Notes: generated from the letters alone by a model not told the origin. 64,000 bases of DNA from CAYUIG01 sp964444685 (GCA_964444685.1 CAYUIG010000002.1:1-64000), one strand, 5' to 3'. Shown: positions 16,451-28,774, counted from the first letter of the stretch. Program-made: numbers and translations.

Positions 16451-18444
16451 GTTTCCTCGCCCCTCTCTTCCTTGCGGGTCTCGCCGCGCTCGCGGTCCCG
16501 ATCATCCTGCACCTCGTGCAGAAGGAGAAGAAGGACCCGGTCACCTTCCCGTCGCTGATGTTCCTCAGCAAGGTGCCGTACAAGACCACGCGACGGCGCC
16601 GGCTGCGCGATCTCCTGCTGCTCGCCCTGCGCGCCGCGGCCATCGTGCTCGTGGTCGGGGCGTTCGCGCGTCCGTTCCTCGATCGCGATGGTGCGGCCGC
16701 GCTCGACCCGGGCGCCGCGCGCGAGGTGGTCGTGCTGCTCGACCGCTCCTACAGCATGGCATACGGCAATCGCTGGGAGCGTGCGGTGAACGCGGCCGGC
16801 GAGGTGGTGGACGGACTCCGCAGCGGCGACGTCGCATCCCTCATTCTGTACGACGCCGCGGCGGCGGCTCCCGTGCGCTCGAGTGCGGATCCCGGCGAGA
16901 TGCGCGCCGCGCTGACCGCAGCACGTCCGGGCGACGGCGCCACGCGCTACGCACCGGCGCTCAAACTCGCCCGCACCGTACTCGAGACGTCACAGAAGCC
17001 GCGGCGCGAGGTGGTGATCATCGGTGACTTCCAGCGCGCGGGCTGGCAGGACGAGCCTGGGCTCCGGCTGCCGCCTGGCACCGAGGTGAGAGCCGTGCCG
17101 ATCACCGATGACGAAGTGAACAACGCCGCGGTCGCGGGCGTGCAGCTCCGCCGGGAACCCGTAGGCGACCGCGAGCGCGTCACGATCAACGCGCGCGTCG
17201 TCGCGCGCGGCGATGCGGGCACCATCCCGGTGGTGCTCGAGCTGGACGGCCGCGAGGCGCAGCGCCGCGACGCCGACGTTTCGTCCGGCGCAGCCACCGT
17301 CACCTTCGCGCCGATCACTGCCGCCGAAACGCCGCAGCGCGTGGTCGTGCGCGTGGCGGGCGATGCGCTCGCCAACGACGACGCGTTCCGCTTCGTGCTC
17401 TCGCCCGGACAGGCCGTGCGCGTGCTCGTCGCGAATGCGCCCGGCGCCTCCAGCCTCTATATCGAGCGCGCGCTCGATGTAGGCGAGGCGCCGCCGTTCC
17501 GCGTCACGACGATCTCGTCGTCCGCGCTGACCGCGTCCGCAATCGAGGATCGCGATGTCATCATCGTGAACGGCACAGCGCCCGCGGCTACGGATGCGCT
17601 CCGAACGTTCCTCGAGAACGGCGGCGGCCTCGTGCTGGCCGCGGGTGAGCGCAGCACGGGCGACGGCTCGATCGGCCCGATCTGGGGCCAGGTCGTCGAT
17701 CGCGGTGCCGGCGGCGGCATCGGCTGGCTCGATGGAGCGCATCCGGTGTTCGAGCTCTTCCGCGGCCCCCGCAGTGGTGACCCGGCCTCGGCGCGCTTCT
17801 TCCGGTACCGCCCGCTCCAGCCCGCCGACGGCGATCGCGTCCTCGCCCGCTTCGATGATGGCGCGGCAGCGCTCGTCGAACGCAGGGTCGGAGAGGGCCG
17901 GGTACTGTCGTGGGCGTCGTCGCTCGATTCGTACTGGAGCGATTTCCCCCTTCAGCCGGTATTCCTTCCATGGCTCCACCGCATGGTGCTGCACGCGGCC
18001 GCGTGGGAGGAGCAGCCGGGGTGGTCCATCGTCGGTGACGTCGTTCAGGGAGTCGGGAGTCGGGAGTCGGGAGTCGAGGGCCTCATCGCAACGTCACCTT
18101 CGGGGCGGCGCGTCGAGATCCCATCGAGCGGCCTGATCCAGGTGGACGAAGCGGGGTTCTGGGTGGTGCGGGTGGGTGAAGAGGAGCGGCCGGTCGCCGT
18201 GAACGTGGACCTCGCGGAGTCAGAGCTCACTGCGCTCGATCCCGCGACGGTGGTGGCGGCGGCGGAACCGCAGTCGGGGTCGGCGGAGTCGCTCGCGGAG
18301 GCGCAGACGGTGGCGCCGGAAGAACGCGAGCGGCGGCAGTCGCTGTGGTGGTGGCTGCTGCTCGCGGCGTTCGCGCTGTTCGCGGCCGAGACGGCGCTGG
18401 CGAATCGTACGGGACGGACGAGGACGAGACAGGCGGAGGCCTGA
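16447..18444 (+). CDS. BatA/VWA membrane protein
   Basis: Membrane protein of 665 residues with the BatA N-terminal (aerotolerance regulator) signature: MSFLAPLFLAGLAALAVPII, then HLVQKEKKDPVTFPSLMFL and the second helix. A VWA metal site LLDRSYSMAYG lies near residues 98-108. A later region (FLENGGGLVLAAGERS) has the amidotransferase-like fold seen in the 7537 protein. The C-terminal helix LWWWLLLAAFALFAAETAL re-anchors it. It probably carries its VWA domain in the periplasm between helices. A four-base overlap couples it to DUF58. Near residue 535 a run of GGGAGTC-type heptamers (18047-18080) is translated as GVGSRESGVEG, a variant repeat within the coding region. Confidence 0.92.
   Translation: MSFLAPLFLAGLAALAVPIILHLVQKEKKDPVTFPSLMFLSKVPYKTTRRRRLRDLLLLALRAAAIVLVVGAFARPFLDRDGAAALDPGAAREVVVLLDRSYSMAYGNRWERAVNAAGEVVDGLRSGDVASLILYDAAAAAPVRSSADPGEMRAALTAARPGDGATRYAPALKLARTVLETSQKPRREVVIIGDFQRAGWQDEPGLRLPPGTEVRAVPITDDEVNNAAVAGVQLRREPVGDRERVTINARVVARGDAGTIPVVLELDGREAQRRDADVSSGAATVTFAPITAAETPQRVVVRVAGDALANDDAFRFVLSPGQAVRVLVANAPGASSLYIERALDVGEAPPFRVTTISSSALTASAIEDRDVIIVNGTAPAATDALRTFLENGGGLVLAAGERSTGDGSIGPIWGQVVDRGAGGGIGWLDGAHPVFELFRGPRSGDPASARFFRYRPLQPADGDRVLARFDDGAAALVERRVGEGRVLSWASSLDSYWSDFPLQPVFLPWLHRMVLHAAAWEEQPGWSIVGDVVQGVGSRESGVEGLIATSPSGRRVEIPSSGLIQVDEAGFWVVRVGEEERPVAVNVDLAESELTALDPATVVAAAEPQSGSAESLAEAQTVAPEERERRQSLWWWLLLAAFALFAAETALANRTGRTRTRQAEA
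18047..18080 (+). repeat. Variant heptamer repeat A5 inside a coding region
   Basis: Four tandem units of the type GGGAGTC inside the BatA/VWA gene, read as GVGSRESGVE. The unit differs from family A but shares the 7-base period and the AGTC core; a related run occurs at 62236-62336. Confidence 0.75.
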
Positions 18445-18467
18445 TCACTGGAGAGGTGGAGGCACGC

Positions 18468-22067
<3,600 letters not shown>

Positions 22068-22079
22068 GATGTTCCTGGT

Positions 22080-22166
22080 GACTGGGGTCTGGTATCTGGT
22101 GTCTGGTCTTCGACGAGCGAACCTTCGAGGTTTCAACCCGACACCAGACCCCAGACTCCAGACTCC
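22080..22166. repeat. Family A inverted repeat element A6
   Basis: Left arm 22081-22107 (GGGGTCTGG, GTGTCTGG units) and right arm 22139-22166 (CCAGACCCCAGACTCCAGAC). The right arm runs up to the ATG of the endonuclease IV gene, leaving no room for a normal ribosome-binding site. The element fills the 99-base gap after the DUF4175 gene. Confidence 0.88.
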
Positions 22167-23057
22167 ATGAACCGCATCTTCGGCGTCCACCCGATCGACA
22201 CCGGCGGCCTCGACATGGCCGTCCGCCGCGCCGCCAACGCGGGCGCGCGCGCCATCCAGATCTTCACGGCCATCCCGAAATTCTACGGCGACAAGTCGTC
22301 GATCAATCCCGATCGCGTCGAGCGCTTCCACGCAGCGCTCGCGGAAACGGGCATGCGCCACGAGCACGTGCTCGTGCACGCGGCATACGTGCTCAGCGTC
22401 GCGACCGCGGAGCCGGACAAGTGGGAGCGTGCGGCTGCCGGTCTCGTGAAGGAGATGGAGCGCTCCACCGCCATTCGTGCGTTCGGCATCTGCTTCCATC
22501 CCGGCTCGGCCAGCGATGGGAATCCCGAGGCCGCATGCGAACGCGTGGCGAAGGCGATGACGCTGGCAATCGAGTCGTCGCCGGATGGGCCGCGGCTGCT
22601 GGTCGAGAATACCGCGGGCGCGGGCCGCACCGTCGGGCGCACTGCTGAAGAAGTCGGGCGCATCCTCTCGTGCATACCGAAGGAGCTGCGGCCGCGCGCA
22701 GGTTACGGCCTCGACACCTGCCACCTCTACGCATCCGGCTACGACATCTCCGAATCGCGTGAGCGCTTCACCGCCATCCTCGATGAGTTCGAAGAGGCCG
22801 CCGGCGAGCCGCCCGCGTTCTTCCACCTCAACGACTCACAGGGCGCCCTCGGCTCCAACCGCGATCGGCACACACTGATCGGTGAGGGCGAGATCGGCGT
22901 CGAAGCCTTCCGCTGGCTCGTCGAGGATCGCCGCAGCGAACGCATACCGCTCATCCTCGAAACACCCGAGATCAATGTCGACATCGCCCGCGACGACCCC
23001 ACCGCGGATCCATGGGATGCGCGCATGATCGCCCTGATGGAGTCGCTGGTTGGCTGA
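22167..23057 (+). CDS. nfo: Deoxyribonuclease IV (AP endonuclease, endonuclease IV family)
   Basis: Base-excision repair enzyme of 296 residues that cuts DNA 5' to abasic sites using a trinuclear zinc centre in a TIM barrel. Family motifs in order are HEHVLVHAAYVLSVA, FGICFHPGSA, LLVENTAGAG, GYGLDTCHLYASGYD, FFHLNDSQGALGSNRDRH, and LILETPE, which together carry the metal-binding His, Glu and Asp residues. Length is usual for the family. The start at 22167 is the only sensible ATG, but the sequence just upstream is the right arm of a family A repeat and has no Shine-Dalgarno. Its expression may depend on the upstream operon or on leaderless initiation. Confidence 0.95.
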   Translation: MNRIFGVHPIDTGGLDMAVRRAANAGARAIQIFTAIPKFYGDKSSINPDRVERFHAALAETGMRHEHVLVHAAYVLSVATAEPDKWERAAAGLVKEMERSTAIRAFGICFHPGSASDGNPEAACERVAKAMTLAIESSPDGPRLLVENTAGAGRTVGRTAEEVGRILSCIPKELRPRAGYGLDTCHLYASGYDISESRERFTAILDEFEEAAGEPPAFFHLNDSQGALGSNRDRHTLIGEGEIGVEAFRWLVEDRRSERIPLILETPEINVDIARDDPTADPWDARMIALMESLVG

Positions 23058-23073
23058 CCCACAACGGAAAACA

Positions 23074-23432
23074 GCAATCACCGCGGAGAACGCGGAGAAC
23101 GCGGAGTTTGATCCTGTTGTGGGTGGATTCTGCTATCCGTAGACCTCACATGAAACAGCGTGAACTGACCACTCGCGCGCCGATAAACGCGAGATGCCCA
23201 TTCGACCCCCAATAAGGGGGTCAAGATTGCCATTCGAGCTCGAATCCCCTCCGAACGGTCACTTCACGGCGCACCGCGAGACCAGGAAGCAGTGAAAACG
23301 AGGAAGCCCCACCACCCACCAAGTGGGGCGGTGGGGCTCCGCGTCCTCCGCGACCTCCGCGGTGATTGCTTTTCTCGTGGGCCGGTGGGGCTCCGCGTCC
23401 TCCGACGACTCTGCGGTGAATGTTTTTCGGCA
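23074..23432. repeat. Family B inverted repeat element B2 with long structured spacer
   Basis: Left arm 23074-23107 is three CGCGGAGAA units. The right arm is duplicated: a segment of about 54 bases starting GGTGGGGCTCCGCGTCCTCC occurs at 23330 and again near 23384. The roughly 220-base spacer holds no credible gene but contains a perfect hairpin at 23204-23222, a 14-base palindrome at 23232-23245 and a stem pairing 23305-23313 with 23330-23338. This explains the 383-base gene-free gap between nfo and the NTF2-like gene. Confidence 0.8.
23204..23222. terminator. Perfect hairpin GACCCCC-AATAA-GGGGGTC
   Basis: A 7-base perfect GC-rich stem with a 5-base loop, about 150 bases after nfo. There is no T run, so it may be a factor-dependent terminator or simply part of element B2. 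Confidence 0.5.
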
Positions 23433-23440
23433 GCCAGAGG

Positions 23441-23971
23441 CTACCGAGGCAGATACTTCGCCGGAATCGGATTCCCGTCGCGCTCCGCATCCCAGAAGAT
23501 CGTCACGACCCACCAGCGTGTCCCGTCGTTGAAGAGCTGGATGCTGTTGATGCCGCGCTGGAACGGCTCCGCATCGGCAGGATCGCGTCGCGACTCGTAG
23601 GTGCTGAACACGTGTGCGATGTTGCCGAACTCCTCGACGACGCGGTGCACCTCGATCTCGTGGAAGGGATTCTGCTCGAACATCGGGCCCACGCGCTCGA
23701 CGTACTGCTGCGGCGACCACACCTGGTGCCGCGCCGCGCCCTGGGGCGGCCGGCCGGTGGGGATCAGCCGCGCGTCCGGGATGAACAGGGAGTGGAACCG
23801 CTCCCAGTCGCGCGGCCCCGCGGGTCCTGAGATCGACGCGTACACCGCGGCCAGGATGGCATCGATGGACTCGACGTCCGAGGCCCGGGCGCCCGTCTGC
23901 TGGGCAGACGCTGAAGAGCCGGCAGCAAGGAGCAGAATGACGAAGGCAAGCGGGCGGAGTCGCATGCGCAT
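23441..23971 (-). CDS. Secreted NTF2-like (SnoaL/DUF4440-type) protein
   Basis: Exported protein of 176 residues. MRMRLRPLAFVILLLAAGSSASA is a clear signal peptide. The mature part has the NTF2-like order: a helix SIDAILAAVYASISG, the aromatic stretch WERFHSLFIPDARL, then strands including EIEVHRVVEEFGNIAHVFSTYE and INSIQLFNDGTRWWVVTIFWD. Proteins of this kind are small cone-shaped binding or enzyme folds whose ligand cannot be told from sequence. ATG 23971 has GGAG about seven bases upstream; a second ATG two codons later is possible. It ends near the right arm of repeat B2 and is divergent from the gene at 24189. Confidence 0.85.
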   Translation of the reverse strand: MRMRLRPLAFVILLLAAGSSASAQQTGARASDVESIDAILAAVYASISGPAGPRDWERFHSLFIPDARLIPTGRPPQGAARHQVWSPQQYVERVGPMFEQNPFHEIEVHRVVEEFGNIAHVFSTYESRRDPADAEPFQRGINSIQLFNDGTRWWVVTIFWDAERDGNPIPAKYLPR

Positions 23972-24188
23972 GGTGTTCTCCGGTTGGGTTCGAGGAGCGC
24001 AGTGTGCGCCGGACGGGCCCGAGGCACAAGCTGCCCGGGGACCAACCGCCGCCCACGGGTGACGAAATTGCGGAGGCTGCCGGACAGCCGATCCGCCATT
24101 CCCCGACACCCGGCCACCTCACCCGCGCACAACTTCCACTCCAGCACGCCCAACGCAGCGTGCATGGAGGAAAGCAAGAGAGGTTCGG

Positions 24189-24515
24189 ATGGACCGGCAT
24201 CTATCGTCACGGGACTGGGCGCCCGCGCTCAAGCGATTCACGAACCGCAATGCGGGTCGCCGCGCGGTGCTCGAGATCGGAGACATTGGCCTGGGCGCGC
24301 AGGAGATCGGCGGCGCCGCGCTGCGCGGCGTTGCATGGGACCCGCGCGACGGCCGCATCGAGATCATGCTGGGCGAGCAGGCGGATGTCGACCGGCACCT
24401 TACGCACACGATCGTGTGTCCGGTGTGCGTGGACCTGCTCGTGGCGGAGGACGGACGCGACCGCGTCCTGCGCATCCTGTCGGCCGAGGGCCAGACGCTG
24501 CTCCGCCTCGAGTAG
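24189..24515 (+). CDS. DUF5335-like small protein
   Basis: Small soluble protein of 108 residues. The pattern WAPALKRFTNRNAGRRAVLE, then IGLGAQEIGGAALRGVAWD and GRIEIMLGEQADVDRHLTHT is what I associate with DUF5335, a family of unknown function; the family assignment is from memory of the pattern. The segment VCPVCVDLLV near residue 80 has a CxxC-like cysteine pair that could bind metal or act in redox. It is divergent from the NTF2-like gene and lies upstream of a NarL-type kinase, separated by an inverted repeat. The ATG at 24189 has only a weak AGAGAGG upstream. Confidence 0.65.
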   Translation: MDRHLSSRDWAPALKRFTNRNAGRRAVLEIGDIGLGAQEIGGAALRGVAWDPRDGRIEIMLGEQADVDRHLTHTIVCPVCVDLLVAEDGRDRVLRILSAEGQTLLRLE

Positions 24516-24530
24516 CCGATGTCGGAGCGT

Positions 24531-24547
24531 GTAGGGAAAACCCCTAC
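24531..24547. promoter_or_regulatory. Inverted repeat GTAGGG-AAAAC-CCCTAC, candidate NarL-type operator
   Basis: Perfect 6-base inverted repeat with a 5-base spacer, about 90 bases upstream of the sensor kinase start and outside any gene. LuxR/NarL-family regulators bind short inverted repeats of this size, and the regulator encoded two genes on is of that type. Autoregulation is an inference. Confidence 0.5.
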
Positions 24548-24635
24548 AGATTCGTGGCCCGGTGCCCGATAGATACGTCTCCGGCGGGCCGGTAGCTTGA
24601 TCGCGTACTCTCGCAGCACGCCTTGGAGATCGCGA

Positions 24636-25781
24636 ATGGCAGTACCCACGGAGATCGCCTTCCGAACGTCGTCGGACCGGGGGGGTCCGGAGTCGGTCGG
24701 TGGCGGAGTGCGTGCCGGGCGAGACCGGGAGGACGGGTCTCGCTCCGGCCGCACGCCCGTGCACTCCGTGGCGACCGCGATGCTGCGGGCGCCGCTCTTC
24801 GTCAAGATCCTCGCAGCCAATGCGGTCCTGATCGGTGCGGTCGCCGTCGCGGTGGTCGACGTGATGCGTCGCTACTACGCGGGCGGCAGCACGTTCGGCG
24901 TGGGCGCGATCATCGGCGTGGGTGTGCTGCTCAGCGTGCTCGCGAACGGTGTGATCCTGCGCCTCGCGCTGATGCCGCTGCGCAATCTCGAAAACACGGC
25001 GATGCGCGTGCGCAGTGGCGACATGACCGCGCGCGCCGAGATCTCACCGCTTGCGGACAACAAGCTGCGACGCGTCGCACGCACGTTCAACGACATGCTC
25101 GACAGCTCGATGGCCTATCGCCGCCGGCTGCGCGACGTGTCCGCGCGCGCCACGCACGCCGCGGAGGAAGAGCGCAAACGTGTTGCGCGCGAGTTGCACG
25201 ATGGCACCGCACAGACGCTCGCCGCGTTGCGCGTGCAGCTGCGCGTGGCCCGCAGCGGTCAGGATGTCGATGCGATGCGCGTCGCACTCGACGGCGTCAG
25301 TGCGGAGCTGGGCGAGGCGATCGAGGAGGTCCGGCGCATGGCGCACGGGCTCCGGCCGCCCGCGCTCGACATGCTCGGGCTGGCCACCGCGGTCCGCTCC
25401 TACGTCGAGAGTTCGGCGCTGTCTGCGGGCCTCGAGCTGCGCATCGACGCCGACGACGTGGCCGGGGCGCTCTCGCCGGAGGGTGAGCTGGCGCTGTATC
25501 GTATCCTGCAGGAAGCGGTCTCCAACGTGGTCCGCCACTCCGGTGCGAGCCGGCTCGAGGTCGAGCTGGGGCGCCGGCCTGGCGGCGCGGAGCTCCGGGT
25601 TCGGGACGATGGCCTCGGCTTCGTGCCGCCGGAGACTCTCGACAGCGACCGGGGCCTGGGCCTTTTCGGCATGCAGGAACGTGCGGGTTACGTGGGTGGG
25701 GAGGTCGTCATCGAAAGCACACCCGGTCTCGGCACGACCGTGACAACCTGGATTCCGAGCGACGAGACGAGCCATGCGTGA
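24636..25781 (+). CDS. NarL-type sensor histidine kinase
   Basis: Membrane sensor kinase of 381 residues. A polar N-terminus of about 45 residues is followed by two helices (residues 50-73 and 86-108) with almost no periplasmic loop, then a HAMP linker. The HisKA_3 dimerisation helix EEERKRVARELHDGTAQTLA carries the phosphorylatable His at about residue 188, and the ATPase domain has LQEAVSNVVRHSGAS and DDGLGF and GLGLFGMQERA. The short sensing region suggests a membrane or intracellular signal. ATG 24636 has GGAG seven bases upstream; upstream TTG 24597 is weaker. It overlaps the response regulator by eight bases. Confidence 0.93.
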   Translation: MAVPTEIAFRTSSDRGGPESVGGGVRAGRDREDGSRSGRTPVHSVATAMLRAPLFVKILAANAVLIGAVAVAVVDVMRRYYAGGSTFGVGAIIGVGVLLSVLANGVILRLALMPLRNLENTAMRVRSGDMTARAEISPLADNKLRRVARTFNDMLDSSMAYRRRLRDVSARATHAAEEERKRVARELHDGTAQTLAALRVQLRVARSGQDVDAMRVALDGVSAELGEAIEEVRRMAHGLRPPALDMLGLATAVRSYVESSALSAGLELRIDADDVAGALSPEGELALYRILQEAVSNVVRHSGASRLEVELGRRPGGAELRVRDDGLGFVPPETLDSDRGLGLFGMQERAGYVGGEVVIESTPGLGTTVTTWIPSDETSHA

Positions 25782-26436
25782 AATTCCGAACCCGATCCGT
25801 ATCCTCCTCGTGGACGACCATATCGTCCTGCGCGCCGGGCTCAAGGCGCTGCTCGATGCCGAGACCGACATGAAGGTCGTCGGTGAAGCCGGGACGGGGG
25901 AGGAGGCCATACAGAAGCTGGGCGACACCCGCCCCGACGTCATCGTCATGGACCTCTCCATGCCCGGCATGGGCGGGCTCGAGGCGACGAAGAAGATCGC
26001 CGAGATGGGCAAGGCGCGGGTGCTCGTGCTCACGATGCACGCCGAGGAGGAGTACCTGCTGGCCGTGCTCGAGGCCGGCGGCAGCGGCTACGTGAAGAAG
26101 ACCAGCGCCGACGAAGACCTCACGAACGCCATTCGCACCGTGGCTCGCGACGAGGTCTTCCTCTACCCCAACGCGGCCAAGCTCCTGCTCCAGGGATTCC
26201 GCGTGAAGGGGGAGGACTCCGCGCCCGATCCGCTGGAGAAGCTCACCGACCGCGAGCGTGACGTGCTCGCCATGACCGCCGAAGGCTTCAGCTCCTCCGA
26301 GATCGGCGAGAAGCTCTTCATCTCGCCCAAGACCGTGGACACCTACCGGTCCCGGATCATGGAGAAGCTCAAGCTGACCCACCGCTCCGAGCTGGTCCGC
26401 TTCGCTCTCGAGACGGGGCTGCTCCGGGCTCGCTGA
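25774..26436 (+). CDS. NarL/LuxR-type response regulator
   Basis: Response regulator of 220 residues paired with the kinase just upstream (eight-base overlap). The receiver has LLVDDHIVLRAGL with the acidic pocket, the phosphoacceptor Asp near residue 60 in VIVMDLSMPGMGG, and a conserved Lys in GYVKKTSADED. The C-terminal LuxR helix-turn-helix is LTDRERDVLAMTAEGFSSSE followed by SPKTVDTYRSRIMEKL. It should bind DNA when phosphorylated; the nearby inverted repeat at 24531-24547 is a plausible target. Confidence 0.95.
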   Translation: MREIPNPIRILLVDDHIVLRAGLKALLDAETDMKVVGEAGTGEEAIQKLGDTRPDVIVMDLSMPGMGGLEATKKIAEMGKARVLVLTMHAEEEYLLAVLEAGGSGYVKKTSADEDLTNAIRTVARDEVFLYPNAAKLLLQGFRVKGEDSAPDPLEKLTDRERDVLAMTAEGFSSSEIGEKLFISPKTVDTYRSRIMEKLKLTHRSELVRFALETGLLRAR

Positions 26437-26463
26437 CCCCCGGCACCGGTTTCGAACCGGGGG
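26437..26463 (+). terminator. GC-rich hairpin after the response regulator
   Basis: Starts at the base after the stop codon. CCCCCGG (26437-26443) pairs with CCGGGGG (26457-26463), with an alternative inner stem CCGGT-TTCGA-ACCGG. No T run follows. Likely an RNA 3' end or terminator for the two-component pair. Confidence 0.55.
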
Positions 26464-26635
26464 CTACTCCTTGCGCCCCGGCGCGCCGGCGTGCCATGCG
26501 GTCCTTGCGCTCAAGCTGCGTTGTGACAATCATTTAAGGATGGCGACGGCGCGCGTATCACGATTGCGTCGGAGCCGCGCCCGCCCGCGCCATCTCCCCG
26601 TGGCCGGTTGCAGTCCTCAAAGAGCCCTGGAATCG

Positions 26636-28774
26636 ATGCGCCGATCCCCATCCGCCCTGAAGCGGGCCGCGGTCCTGACCGCTGCCCTCGTGTTCGTCGC
26701 CTGCGAGTCGGGGACGGCGCCCGACGACAAGCCGGGTCCGCCCGCTGCTGTCATCGACGTGACGGGTGACGGCCAGATCGGCAACGTCGGTTCATCACTG
26801 ACCATAGCACCGCAGGTGCGTGTCGAGGACGCGAAGGGCAGGCCGGTGCCCGATGTCCTCGTGACCTTTGCGACGGCGCCCGGCGGCTCCGTCGCCAATG
26901 CCTCCGCCCTCACCGACGCCGCAGGCCTCGCCAGCGCGGGCACGTGGTCGCTCGGCACGGCCACTGGCGCGTACACCCTCACCGCAACCGCAGGCGGCGC
27001 GAGCACCGTGCTCACCGCCACCGCCACCGCGGCTGCGCCCGCCTCACTCGGAATCGTGGATGGCGCGGACCAGTCGGTGCAGGTCGGGATGCCCGTACCC
27101 GTGCCGCCCGCCGTATCCGTGCGCGACGAGTACGGCAATCCGGTCCCGAACGTCGAGGTCACCTTCCTCGTGCAGGCGGGTGCCGGCTCGCTCTCGCCGC
27201 AGAGCGCCGGCATGGAGGCGCGAGCGCATACCGACAACACCGGTGTTGCGCGCATCGCGTCATGGACGCTTGGCACGGCCGTCGGACCGAACGCGCTCCT
27301 CGTAACTGCGCCCGGCCTCGAGCCCGTCACCATCACCGCAACCGCGCTGCCCGGCCCGGCCGCGACGCTCCAGGCCATCTCGCTCCTGTCGCAGACCGCG
27401 CCGGCGGGAACCGCTGTGACACCACCGGCTGTCCGAGTGCGCGATGCGCACGGCAACGACGTCCCGAACGTCACGGTGAATTTCCAGGTCACCACCGGCG
27501 GTGGTTCGGTCGCGAACACGAGTGCGCAGACAGGCGAGGATGGCATCGCGAGTGCCGGCGAGTGGAAGCTGGGCGTGTCGCCCGGCGCGAACGCGGTCAC
27601 CGCCAGCTCCGGCCTGCTTGCGCCCGTCACCTTCACCGCCACGGGCACGACCGGCGTTCCCGCGCAGATCCTGAAGGTGCCCAACGGCGATGGCCAGACG
27701 GCACAGGTGGGTCAGGCGGTGCTCTGGCCGCCGGCCGTGCGGGTGCTCGATGGAACGGGTCTCCCGGTCCAGGATGCCACGGTAACGTTCGAAGTCATCG
27801 CGGGTGGCGGTTCCGTCACCGGCGCAGTCGTTCAGACGAGCATCCAGGGTTACGCGGTCGTCGAGAGCTGGAAGATGGGACCCACGCCAGGGCTCAACCG
27901 GCTGCGCGCGTCTGTCGGCAACCTCAGCACCGAGTTCACCGCGACGGCAACGGCGCCGCCCCCGCCACCGTCCGGCGGCGGCGGCTATCAGATCGACCTC
28001 GTGTTCACGACGAGCGTCACGCCCACGCAACAGGCGGCATTCCAGGCGGCCGCGGCGCGCTGGGAGAGCCTGATCACCGGCGACCTCACGGACATCCCGC
28101 TGAACATCAACGCCGGCAGCTGCGGCACGACGTCCGCATTCAGTCAGACCGTCGACGACCTCGTGATCTTCATCGCCGTGAAGGCGATCGACGGGCCCGG
28201 CAGCATCCTGGGCCAGGCCGGCCCCTGCGTCATCCGCACGGTCGGCTTGCTGCCGGTAGCCGGACTCATGTCTCTCGATGCCGCCGACCTCGCCATGATG
28301 GAGAGCAACGGCACGCTGGCCGACGTCATCACGCACGAGATGGGGCACGTCATCGGCATCGGCACGATGTGGGGAGGGCAGCTCGTCGGCGCCGGCGGTG
28401 CCGATCCTTACTTCCCGCAGCCCGGTGCGGTCGCCGCGTTCGATGCGGCGGGCGGCGGCAGTTACGGCGGCAACAAGGTCCCCGTCGAGAACACCGGCGG
28501 CCCCGGCACACGCGACGGCCACTGGCGCGAGTCCGTGTTCAACAACGAGCTGATGACAGGCTGGATCAACGGCTCGGGGAATCCGCTGAGCGCCATCACC
28601 GCCGCCGCACTCGGTGACATGGGATACGTCGTGGATCCGGGCGCGGCCGATGGCTACGTGCTGCCCGGTTCGATCCCGTCACTCGCGCGGCCCGCGCCGC
28701 AATTGCAGCTCATCGAAGGGCCGCGGCCGACGGTGCAGCGCGTGAATCCGGACGGGACGATCCAGCGGAACTAG
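26636..28774 (+). CDS. Ig-repeat lipoprotein with leishmanolysin-like (M8) metalloprotease domain
   Basis: Predicted surface lipoprotein of 712 residues. The signal peptide ends LVFVAC with the lipid-acceptor Cys at residue 23. Four Big_1-like Ig domains of about 95 residues follow, each with the pattern VRVxDxxGxPVPxVxVTF. A Pro/Gly linker near residue 445 leads to the protease domain. Its zinc motif is HEMGHVIGIGT from about residue 566, and a third His lies in DGHWRESVFNNELMTGW near residue 628, where ELMTG forms the met-turn as in M8 enzymes. The Ig stalk presumably holds the protease away from the outer membrane. The stop shares a CTAG with the convergent rtcB gene. Confidence 0.87.
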   Translation: MRRSPSALKRAAVLTAALVFVACESGTAPDDKPGPPAAVIDVTGDGQIGNVGSSLTIAPQVRVEDAKGRPVPDVLVTFATAPGGSVANASALTDAAGLASAGTWSLGTATGAYTLTATAGGASTVLTATATAAAPASLGIVDGADQSVQVGMPVPVPPAVSVRDEYGNPVPNVEVTFLVQAGAGSLSPQSAGMEARAHTDNTGVARIASWTLGTAVGPNALLVTAPGLEPVTITATALPGPAATLQAISLLSQTAPAGTAVTPPAVRVRDAHGNDVPNVTVNFQVTTGGGSVANTSAQTGEDGIASAGEWKLGVSPGANAVTASSGLLAPVTFTATGTTGVPAQILKVPNGDGQTAQVGQAVLWPPAVRVLDGTGLPVQDATVTFEVIAGGGSVTGAVVQTSIQGYAVVESWKMGPTPGLNRLRASVGNLSTEFTATATAPPPPPSGGGGYQIDLVFTTSVTPTQQAAFQAAAARWESLITGDLTDIPLNINAGSCGTTSAFSQTVDDLVIFIAVKAIDGPGSILGQAGPCVIRTVGLLPVAGLMSLDAADLAMMESNGTLADVITHEMGHVIGIGTMWGGQLVGAGGADPYFPQPGAVAAFDAAGGGSYGGNKVPVENTGGPGTRDGHWRESVFNNELMTGWINGSGNPLSAITAAALGDMGYVVDPGAADGYVLPGSIPSLARPAPQLQLIEGPRPTVQRVNPDGTIQRN

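Noticed and set aside
26437..26463. Sequence like a tRNA T-arm (GGTTTCGAACC) after the response regulator
   Set aside because: No acceptor, D or anticodon arms can be folded upstream, since that sequence is the coding end of the regulator. A plain hairpin explains it better.
27260..28522. Long minus-strand open frame opposite the Ig-repeat protease
   Set aside because: Repetitive composition mirrors the Ig repeats on the other strand; no start signal or known domain.
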